This document shows, piece by piece, positions 7,307-12,784 of a DNA stretch of 16,334 nt; positions within the stretch are counted from its first letter, which is position 1; every line of letters begins with the position of its first letter. Made by a program: the position numbers and the translations under genes. A model generated the notes under the pieces. It did not search any database. It was not told the DNA's origin and saw only the letters and a list, made by a program, of their open reading frames with translations. This DNA is from Candidatus Nomurabacteria bacterium (GTDB lineage: Bacteria > Patescibacteriota > Saccharimonadia > Saccharimonadales > Saccharimonadaceae), in contig JAISDN010000030.1 of assembly GCA_031264785.1 (NCBI GenBank), forward strand, positions 1 through 16,334. Reading direction: 5' to 3'.

Positions 7307-8341
7307 CTACTCAATCTTCTCCTGACTGCTCATATTTTTCTGCAGCCCCTCAGAATCGCGCCCCAGCGCCTGCACTTCTTTAACATATTTATTATATTCG
7401 TCAATCTTGGCATTAACCTTATTCAGCTGCGTCGACAACTGATTTTGACGTCGCAACAAGCCGCTCCGCTCAGCATAAAAACTGGACTCACTGGTAAAAC
7501 TGCCGCTGTCGGCCCGACTATTAAAACTGTCAATATCGCGGCTCAACTGCCCAGCCGCCGCGTCATAACTACTGGACAACGAATTGATTTCCGTCTCCAA
7601 ATCGCCTAGCAAACCCTCCAACTCGTCCGCCCGCTGCTGCATTTTGTCAAAAACTGCGTTATATTTTTCATTAGCCGTCAAGACCTTGTCACGATCAGCG
7701 AAATAGCGGCTATAATACTCAGCCAACTCCGGCGACAAATCGCGCACCTCGGTTCCCAAAATCGAATGAAGTTCGTTGATTTCCTGCCCGGGCTCGGTCT
7801 GACTATACAGCTCCACCGCGTCGCGCACCGTCTGATTGGTGGTGGTGTTAAGTTCACTGCGAATCAGCTGATTAACCCGAATCTGCTCCAAAATCCCCAG
7901 TCGATCATAAGCCGCGTGCAACATTTCGTGCGCCGCCGTGACGTCCTCCACGCCAGCAATCCGCTGATCGGTAATGTCAAACAAATAAATCCGGCCGTCA
8001 TAACAGCCCAGCACATTGGCAATTTCGTTCATCACTTCAGCGCAGTGCTGATTAAAAGCCTCGCGCTCGTCAATTTGCGGCTCGGCCGTGTAAAACATAA
8101 ACCGGCCGTGCTCGTTCATACCGCTGCGCTCCACGGTCTGGGCAATCACCTCGCTAGGCTGGTAATTCTGAACCGTAACCCGATCCATAAACCACTGCGG
8201 CGTAAAAGTATTGGTCAAAAAAGCCGCCGCCAGCAGCCCTATCACCACCGTCGGCGTGCCGATCGCCACCGCCAAAATCTTGCCCACACTCCAACTTTTG
8301 CGAGCCTTATTCGTCGGTATTGCCGGTTTTTGGTTATCCAT
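7307..8341 (-). CDS. Membrane-anchored HExxH putative metallopeptidase with coiled-coil tail
   Basis: The protein (344 residues from the chosen start) has a short basic N-terminus and one membrane helix at about 20-43. An extracytoplasmic domain carries AAHEMLHAAYDRLG, an HExxH zinc-site motif with His138, Glu139 and His142. Cys100 and Cys113 could form a disulfide. The C-terminal third (about 205-330) is hydrophilic, with heptad-like patterns rich in Leu, Glu, Gln and Ser, probably coiled coil. The zinc motif suggests a peptidase acting at the envelope; the third ligand and the substrate are unknown. An upstream ATG at 8350 is in frame, but TGaTAAAAT overlaps it and ends 7 nt before the ATG at 8341. 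The later start is therefore preferred and the mRNA may be leaderless. No specific family name is assigned. Confidence 0.85.
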   Translation of the reverse strand: MDNQKPAIPTNKARKSWSVGKILAVAIGTPTVVIGLLAAAFLTNTFTPQWFMDRVTVQNYQPSEVIAQTVERSGMNEHGRFMFYTAEPQIDEREAFNQHCAEVMNEIANVLGCYDGRIYLFDITDQRIAGVEDVTAAHEMLHAAYDRLGILEQIRVNQLIRSELNTTTNQTVRDAVELYSQTEPGQEINELHSILGTEVRDLSPELAEYYSRYFADRDKVLTANEKYNAVFDKMQQRADELEGLLGDLETEINSLSSSYDAAAGQLSRDIDSFNSRADSGSFTSESSFYAERSGLLRRQNQLSTQLNKVNAKIDEYNKYVKEVQALGRDSEGLQKNMSSQEKIE

Positions 8342-8348
8342 AGCTAAC

Positions 8349-8357
8349 ATTTTATCA
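8349..8357 (-). promoter_or_regulatory. Extended -10 promoter of the HExxH gene, leaderless geometry
   Basis: TGa-TAAAAT (8357-8349, minus strand) is followed by seven bases (GTTAGCT) and the ATG at 8341. There is no ribosome binding site. The arrangement copies that of radA and rnhB and is the reason for choosing the second ATG. Confidence 0.5.
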
Positions 8358-8369
8358 CAAAAATATAAT

Positions 8370-8399
8370 TTCTGGATTCCGCGTCAAGCGCGGAATGAC
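8370..8399. repeat. Interspersed 30-nt hairpin repeat, copy 3
   Basis: Arms ATTCCGCG and CGCGGAAT flank TCAAG. Relative to copy 1, two arm positions changed on both sides (GA to CG, TC to CG), so pairing is preserved. It lies 13 nt past the clpC stop codon and directly upstream of the HExxH promoter. Confidence 0.9.
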
Positions 8400-8411
8400 G
8401 GCCTTCGAAAC

Positions 8412-10850
8412 CTATTCCGTAACCTTTTTCAAAACAATCTTACCATCCTTGGTCGCGACGGCAATTACGTCGCCGCGCCGGAATTGTTTTTTAAGGATGG
8501 CTTCAGACAACGGATGTTCCAGCTGGTTTTCGATGGCTCGACGCAGCGGCCGGGCGCCAAATTTTTCGTCAAAACCTTGATCGGTCAGCAGACGTTTGGC
8601 GGTCGGCTCAACTTTCACAGCCAGACCTTTGGCGGCCAGCCGGACGTTCAAATCCTCAATCACTAGGTCAAAAATCTGCCCAACTTGCTCGCGCGTCAGG
8701 GTATCAAACACAATAATATCGTCAAAACGGTTAATCAGCTCCGGCCGCATCACATTTTTCAAAGCACTCTGCGCCAAATCTTTATTATTTTCCCCCGCGC
8801 TAGCCGAATTTTTAAAACCCAGCGCATTTTTGGCCAGCTTATCCGAACCAACATTGCTAGTCAAAATCACAATCGTATTACTAAAATCCACCTCGCGGCC
8901 CTTGCCATCGGTCAGCCGGCCATCCTCCAGCAGCTGCAACAACATATTAAACACCTCTGGATGAGCCTTCTCAATTTCGTCAAACAGCACCACCGAATAT
9001 GGCTGGCGACGAATCTTCTCGGTCAGCTGGCCGCCGTCGTCATAACCAACATAACCGGCCGGCGCACCAACCAGCCGCGCCGTGTTGTGCCGCTCCGAAA
9101 ATTCGCTCATATCAATCTTAATCAGGGCCTTAGAACTGCCAAAAACTTCCTGCGCCACCACTCGCGCCAGCTCAGTTTTGCCAACGCCGGTCGGACCCAG
9201 AAAAATAAAACTGCCAATCGGCCGCCGTCCCGAAGACAGTCCGCTACGCGATCGCCGAATCGCCCGCGCCACGCTTTTGACGGCCGCGTTTTGGCCAATA
9301 ATTTTCCGCGCAATGTGTTTTTCCAAACTCACTAGCTTGGTAATCTCGGCCCGCCGCAGTTGCTGCACTGGCACGCCAGTTATCAGCGCCACCGCTTCGG
9401 CCACGTCGTTCAATTTCAGAGTAATCCGCCCGCCGGCCTCGATTTTTTTATCAGCCTCTTTCAGCTTGTCATTCAACCGACTAATCCGCATTTTATACAG
9501 CGCCGCCGCCTCATAATCCTCGCGCGTCACCGCCTCCTCCATTTTCTCGGTCAGGGCTGTCAGCTCGCGCCGATAAACCTTGACCTCCGGATCGGGCTGC
9601 TTACTTTCGCGCACCCGCCGCAGCGCCGCCGCTTCGTCAATCACATCAATCGCCTTATCCGGCAAAAACCGGTCGGTAATATAACGACTAGACAGCCGCA
9701 CCGCCTCCGCAATAATCGGCTGGCTCAGCTTGACATTATGATGCTCCTCATAAACCGGTGCCAGCCCAGCCATAATTTTCTCAGTATCGCGCAGCGACGG
9801 CTCGGCCACCACAATCGTCTGCAGCCGCCGCGCCAGCGCCGAATCTTTTTCGACGTGCCGGCGATATTCATCCAAAGTCGTCGCCCCAATCATCCGAAAA
9901 TCACCGCGCGCCAGCGCCGGCTTCAACATATTGGCCGCATCAATCGCGCCGTCGGCCGCACCCGCCCCCACCAAAAGATGCAATTCGTCAATAAAAATCA
10001 AAATATTTTTGTCGGCCCGCACTTCGTCCAGCACCCGCTTAATCCGCTCCTCAAACTCGCCGCGATATTTCGTACCGGCAATCATCCCAGCAATATCCAG
10101 CTGAAAAACCGTCTTGCCCTGCAAAATCGTCGGCACGTCCTCATTAGCAATCCGCTGCGCCAGCCCCTCCACAATAGCGGTTTTGCCAACGCCCGGCTCG
10201 CCAATCAGCACCGGATTATTCTTGGTCCGCCGCGACAAAATCGTCACCATCCGCGTGACCTCCTTTTCGCGCCCAATCACCGGATCAAGCTCGCCGCGCG
10301 CCGCCTTAGCCGACAGATTTATGGCAAACTTATTCAAAAACGAGCCGCGCCCGCCCCGAAAATTACGCGTTCCAGCGGCATTTTGCACCATTTCGCTATT
10401 TTGGCTGTCCAGATACGATTCAATTTCCTCCACAACTTTGGCGATATCAACATTCATCTCGCCCAAAATCTTAGCCGCCCGCGAATTATTCTGGCTAACA
10501 ATCGCATACAAAAAATGCTCCGTGCCGCAAACGTCGCCGCCAAATTCGTGCACCAGCTCAATACTCATCCGCACCACTAACTTCATCGCCTCCGACATCT
10601 GCACAATTTGCACATTAGCGGAATTTTTAATAGCCGAAATCGCCAAAGCCACCCGCGCTTTTTCAAAATTCACATCCTGTTTTGCCAAAATCTGAGCCGC
10701 AAAAGAGCTTTCCTGACCCAAAATCCCTAGCAGCAAATGTTCTGTGCCAATCTGCGTCCCGCCCTGTCCACGTGCCAAAATCTCGGCGTGCCGCAAAGCA
10801 TCCATCGCATTATTAGTTAGTCTAGCTGAAAATTCAAACATCGGATTCAT
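8412..10850 (-). CDS. clpC: ATP-dependent unfoldase ClpC (Clp/Hsp100 family)
   Basis: ClpC unfolds proteins and feeds them to the ClpP protease. From the chosen start the protein has 812 residues, the usual length for ClpC. In order: a double Clp-N domain (about 5-145); AAA module 1 with Walker A GEPGVGKT (217-224), Walker B LIFIDE (284-289) and a KYRGEFEE pore loop; a UVR-like middle segment (about 426-463, EDYEAAALYKMRISRLNDKL) typical of ClpC rather than ClpA or ClpB; then AAA module 2 with GPTGVGKT (552-559), a GYVGYDDGG pore loop and VVLFDE (620-625), and a C-terminal D2-small domain. The frame extends 27 codons upstream, but those would translate the CIRCE operator and promoter. The ATG at 10850 (or Met4 at 10841) is therefore the start. 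CIRCE indicates HrcA heat-shock repression. The coding strand is G-rich at the 5' end and balanced at the 3' end. Confidence 0.97.
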   Translation of the reverse strand: MNPMFEFSARLTNNAMDALRHAEILARGQGGTQIGTEHLLLGILGQESSFAAQILAKQDVNFEKARVALAISAIKNSANVQIVQMSEAMKLVVRMSIELVHEFGGDVCGTEHFLYAIVSQNNSRAAKILGEMNVDIAKVVEEIESYLDSQNSEMVQNAAGTRNFRGGRGSFLNKFAINLSAKAARGELDPVIGREKEVTRMVTILSRRTKNNPVLIGEPGVGKTAIVEGLAQRIANEDVPTILQGKTVFQLDIAGMIAGTKYRGEFEERIKRVLDEVRADKNILIFIDELHLLVGAGAADGAIDAANMLKPALARGDFRMIGATTLDEYRRHVEKDSALARRLQTIVVAEPSLRDTEKIMAGLAPVYEEHHNVKLSQPIIAEAVRLSSRYITDRFLPDKAIDVIDEAAALRRVRESKQPDPEVKVYRRELTALTEKMEEAVTREDYEAAALYKMRISRLNDKLKEADKKIEAGGRITLKLNDVAEAVALITGVPVQQLRRAEITKLVSLEKHIARKIIGQNAAVKSVARAIRRSRSGLSSGRRPIGSFIFLGPTGVGKTELARVVAQEVFGSSKALIKIDMSEFSERHNTARLVGAPAGYVGYDDGGQLTEKIRRQPYSVVLFDEIEKAHPEVFNMLLQLLEDGRLTDGKGREVDFSNTIVILTSNVGSDKLAKNALGFKNSASAGENNKDLAQSALKNVMRPELINRFDDIIVFDTLTREQVGQIFDLVIEDLNVRLAAKGLAVKVEPTAKRLLTDQGFDEKFGARPLRRAIENQLEHPLSEAILKKQFRRGDVIAVATKDGKIVLKKVTE

Positions 10851-10856
10851 AAAAAC

Positions 10857-10886
10857 AGTATATATGAAAATTAGCACTCGTGTCAA
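10857..10886 (-). promoter_or_regulatory. clpC promoter with a perfect -35 inside the CIRCE spacer
   Basis: A consensus TTGACA (10886-10881, minus strand) lies within the 9-nt CIRCE spacer and extends into one arm side. TATACT (10862-10857) follows after 18 nt, or TATATA after 16. Six bases (GTTTTT) then separate the -10 from the ATG at 10850, so the predicted start is the first base of the start codon. Confidence 0.75.
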
Positions 10887-10897
10887 GTGAGTGCTAA
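10871..10897. promoter_or_regulatory. CIRCE operator (HrcA binding site)
   Basis: TTAGCACTC (10871-10879), nine bases, GAGTGCTAA (10889-10897): a perfect match to the CIRCE consensus. It covers the clpC -35 region 21 nt before the start codon, so HrcA binding should block RNA polymerase. CIRCE classically controls groESL and dnaK; control of clpC by HrcA is known in some lineages. Confidence 0.97.
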
Positions 10898-10919
10898 AAA
10901 ACGTAAACGGGGGAGAAAT

Positions 10920-10944
10920 CCCTCCGGCCAAAAAGTCCGGAGGG
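10920..10944 (-). terminator. Hairpin between the 172-aa gene and clpC
   Basis: CCCTCCGG (10944-10937), a 9-nt loop and CCGGAGGG (10927-10920) form a perfect 8-bp GC-rich stem on the minus strand. Only a weak ATTTCT tail follows. It lies about 65 nt beyond the stop of the 172-aa gene and just before the clpC promoter, so it probably stops readthrough into clpC. Confidence 0.55.
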
Positions 10945-10976
10945 TATAGTTTGGGGTGCGATGCTCAATCAAACTC

Positions 10977-10997
10977 TTATTAGGTCTCACCTAATAA
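10977..10997 (-). terminator. Perfect AT-rich hairpin just after the 172-aa gene
   Basis: TTATTAGGT (10977-10985) and ACCTAATAA (10989-10997) form a 9-bp stem with a 3-nt loop, 11 nt past the stop at 11009. There is no poly-U tail, so it may be an RNA 3'-end stabiliser or act together with the GC-rich hairpin at 10920-10944. Confidence 0.4.
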
Positions 10998-11008
10998 TCT
11001 TTAAAAAA

Positions 11009-11527
11009 TTACATATCGCCCCAAAGTTCAGACAAACACTCGTAAAGATCCTCGCCGCTACCCCTGAAAGTGCAATCCGGAAAGCCCCAAGCTTTGAATT
11101 TTTGCTCAAGATCATAATCCGAGCAAACAAACTTTTTCTCTCCGGCCGGCTGGAAATAATCCAAGCGAATCGATACATATTTCCAGATAATTTCCGACAC
11201 TTTTTTGGCAGTTTCCTTAGAAATCCGGCGCAAATCGACTTTGCTAAAATACCGCCCGCCAACATAGACAATCAAAGACTTTTCATCCGAAGTGTCGTAA
11301 TTATCGGCAGCGTCGTATACGCCAACATCGAATTTCCAGCTGTTGTGAAGTGCCAAATCCGACCAATCGAGAGTATAAAAAGCGCTCTCTGGCAACGTTC
11401 CACCGCTCGCTTTAGCGGCATTGCGATATTCCCGACAGACAGCTTTTTTCTCCTTTTCGAGCAAAAAAAGCAGCCCGTCAAGAACCCCTCTCTCAGATAT
11501 AACGGCTTTTATCGCAGACTTTTTCAT
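11009..11527 (-). CDS. Orphan protein of unknown function, 172 aa
   Basis: I do not recognise a family. The ATG at 11527 is chosen because AAAGGA lies 7 nt upstream; the open frame continues 20 codons earlier but through leader hairpins. The 172-residue protein has no membrane segment. It begins with a basic helix (MKKSAIKAVISERG), then a helical KEKKAVCREYRNAAKA segment, an aromatic acidic middle part (DWSDLALHNSWKFDVGVYDAADNY), a short strand VYVGGRYF and a helical SKETAKKVSEIIWKYVSI. Cys at 31, 135, 152 and 164. The gene has its own promoter and a structured leader of about 160 nt, with two hairpins after its stop, so it is a separate transcription unit placed between clpC and the next orphan. 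Composition is more balanced than in clpC, suggesting an accessory gene. Confidence 0.75.
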   Translation of the reverse strand: MKKSAIKAVISERGVLDGLLFLLEKEKKAVCREYRNAAKASGGTLPESAFYTLDWSDLALHNSWKFDVGVYDAADNYDTSDEKSLIVYVGGRYFSKVDLRRISKETAKKVSEIIWKYVSIRLDYFQPAGEKKFVCSDYDLEQKFKAWGFPDCTFRGSGEDLYECLSELWGDM

Positions 11528-11689
11528 TTTACTTTCCTTTCTGCGCCGGCGGCCAAAATTGGCCATTAGAGAATCTCTCCAAAACACCCCAAAAACCCTC
11601 CGAGTGTTTTTCTATCAAGGTGCCACAGACGGCGGGGATTTTAAAAGCCCGCAAATCGTCCATTAGCCGAAGGTGTCATAACACCCTAC
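11528..11689 (-). promoter_or_regulatory. Structured 5' leader (GUAGGGU type) of the 172-aa gene
   Basis: The predicted RNA starts with GTAGGGT at 11689. Hairpin 1 pairs AGGGTGT with ACACCTT around TATG (11687-11670, one G-U). Hairpin 2 pairs GACG/CGTC and GCGGG/CCCGC with a bulge (11660-11628). Hairpin 3 pairs AAAACACTC with GGGTGTTTT (11610-11581). Two further small palindromes, AGAGA-x-TCTCT (11568-11578) and GGCC-AAAATT-GGCC (11551-11564), precede the AAAGGA ribosome site. The dense structure suggests regulation by RNA folding; no known riboswitch is recognised. Confidence 0.55.
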
Positions 11690-11695
11690 ACTTTA

Positions 11696-11724
11696 GTTGT
11701 AACAAATTTAAATGTAAAAGTCAA
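11696..11724 (-). promoter_or_regulatory. Promoter of the 172-aa gene
   Basis: TTGACT (11724-11719), a 17-nt spacer and TGt-TACAAC (-10 at 11701-11696) on the minus strand. Six bases later the transcript would begin with GTAGGGT at 11689. The interval 11725-11780 shows nothing else I can name. Confidence 0.65.
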
Positions 11725-11783
11725 AAAGTAACTATTGTATAAAACACCCTGAACATTAACTAATGAAACTGCCCACAAAAAGC

Positions 11784-11824
11784 AAGAAGCCACCGAACTT
11801 TCTTTTGGAAAGTGGTGGCTTCTT
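11784..11824 (-). terminator. Intrinsic terminator of the OB-fold-like gene
   Basis: An 11-bp perfect stem AAGAAGCCACC/GGTGGCTTCTT (11784-11794 with 11814-11824) continues, after a 2-nt bulge, into ACTTTC/GAAAGT. On the minus strand it is followed by GCTTTTTG. It lies 47 nt past the stop of the gene at 11871. The plus-strand side is also mildly T-rich. Confidence 0.8.
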
Positions 11825-11870
11825 ATTCAGTCTTAGGTATAGATATTGGTTTTCCTACGAAAGATTGTCC

Positions 11871-12569
11871 TCAATCTGAAAATTCAAACAAGGAATCCTC
11901 CTCAATATCCTTACCATAGAGAACTTTCTCAGGCATAAACGTAAGTTCACCGCTGCGAGACATATAAGAATTTTTCATATGCTCACGTCCAGCGAGGACA
12001 TCCGTCATACGGACCTCATCGCCACACCGGATTACGGTTATGTAGATGTTGCCATCTTCATACTCCGTAAACCCGATTTTAGCCTCTTCCCCAACGAACT
12101 CGCCAATGTAACCGAGTTCGCGATGGATTTTGGCCCTCGCGTAGATTCCGTCAACCCAAATGTTGGCCATCCCGTCCGTAACGGACACAACGGTACCAGT
12201 GACGACGATAGCATAATTTTCATATCGCTTCTTGCCATCACCGAAGTCACCGTCCGCCAGATATCTGGCATAAGCCTCAGCAGACGCAATTTCGCCGTCA
12301 GACTTGGGCGCTACATATATGGGCGTCACGTTAGCCTCCGCCTTAACCCTGTAGGTGGGCTCTGTTTCAGATGCAACTTCCTCCCAATCAATAACCGCCT
12401 TATCTTCATCAATCGTCTCTGACGACTCAGATGACGAGACAGTTACGTTCTGCGAGTGCCAAAGCTCCTTGACAAGAGCGTAGGCATTGAGCAATATGGC
12501 CGCAACCAAAACTCCGACCATAACGATAATGACAGCTGCTAACAGATAATCCTTTGAACGTTTTTCCAT
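11871..12569 (-). CDS. Membrane-anchored protein with an OB-fold-like domain, 232 aa
   Basis: The protein has a single N-terminal membrane helix (about 8-30), probably a signal anchor. A Ser/Glu/Asp-rich linker (about 41-70) and an extracytoplasmic domain follow. Residues about 95-186 (AEAYARYLADGDFGDGKKRYENYAIVVTGTVVSV, then NIYITVIRC, shown here in separate parts of one domain) resemble the tRNA_anti-like/OB-fold pattern in which a helix, a 'Y-E-N' type lead and V-V-T-G-T-V strands recur in small secreted bacterial proteins. The similarity is by eye only; ligand and role are unknown. The last 45 residues are polar. The ATG at 12569 has a strong GAGGAGGG site (12577-12584) 7 nt upstream. A consensus promoter, a ~160-nt structured leader and a strong terminator make it a single-gene unit between two conserved genes. 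Confidence 0.8.
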   Translation of the reverse strand: MEKRSKDYLLAAVIIVMVGVLVAAILLNAYALVKELWHSQNVTVSSSESSETIDEDKAVIDWEEVASETEPTYRVKAEANVTPIYVAPKSDGEIASAEAYARYLADGDFGDGKKRYENYAIVVTGTVVSVTDGMANIWVDGIYARAKIHRELGYIGEFVGEEAKIGFTEYEDGNIYITVIRCGDEVRMTDVLAGREHMKNSYMSRSGELTFMPEKVLYGKDIEEDSLFEFSD

Positions 12570-12732
12570 AACGAGGCCCTCCTCAGACCTAAACTCTAAC
12601 CAGAAAACGACTATATATCATAACAGATTGGGCTGCAAAACCTCAAAACTGAATATTCAAGGTGCGGGACAAGTAGAGTCTCCATAAAACCCCCTGATTG
12701 TCCTTGTTCGAGGGCTGACTTCTCAACCCTAC
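12570..12732 (-). promoter_or_regulatory. Structured 5' leader (GUAGGGU type) of the OB-fold-like gene
   Basis: The predicted RNA starts with GTAGGGT at 12732. Hairpin 1 pairs AGGGTTGA with TCAGCCCT around GAAG (12730-12711, one G-U). A longer-range stem GGACAA/TTGTCC (12703-12698 with 12672-12667) encloses the start of a possible 24-codon reading frame. The leader ends with GAGGAGGG. The first nucleotides and hairpin match the leaders of the 172-aa and 235-aa genes. Confidence 0.55.
12611..12685 (-). CDS. Possible 24-codon upstream reading frame in the leader
   Basis: An ATG at 12685, preceded by a GGGGG run 5 nt upstream, opens a 24-residue frame (beginning METLLVPHLE, ending SPICYDI, stop TAG at 12611) in the leader of the OB-fold-like gene. 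It could be a regulatory leader peptide. There is no homology evidence and it may be chance. Confidence 0.2.
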   Translation of the reverse strand: METLLVPHLEYSVLRFCSPICYDI

Positions 12733-12738
12733 ACCCCA

Positions 12739-12767
12739 ATTATAGCAAACATAAGCGTTTTTGTCAA
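12739..12767 (-). promoter_or_regulatory. Consensus sigma-70 promoter of the OB-fold-like gene
   Basis: Perfect TTGACA (12767-12762), a 17-nt spacer and perfect TGc-TATAAT (12744-12739) on the minus strand, followed by six bases and GTAGGGT at 12732. This is the strongest promoter in the window. It lies only 18 nt past the rnhB-yraN stop codon. Confidence 0.92.
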
Positions 12768-12784
12768 GAGTTTTTTCACATTTG

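Noticed and set aside
9360..10580. A 406-codon open frame on the plus strand opposite clpC
   Set aside because: It is antisense to unmistakable ClpC domains, has no ribosome site or promoter, and its Arg/His/Gln-rich product reads as the complement of G-rich clpC codons.
10851..10931. Longer N-terminus (27 residues) for ClpC
   Set aside because: It would translate the CIRCE operator and promoter; ClpC homologues start at the MFEFSARLT-type segment.
11528..11587. Longer N-terminus (20 residues) for the 172-aa protein
   Set aside because: It overlaps leader hairpins and has no ribosome site; AAAGGA sits correctly before the ATG at 11527.
7028..12732. Known riboswitch or T-box identity for the GUAGGGU leaders
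   Set aside because: I see no match to T-box, SAM, TPP, FMN, c-di-GMP or ribosomal-protein leader consensus features, so the leaders are reported only as a candidate family.
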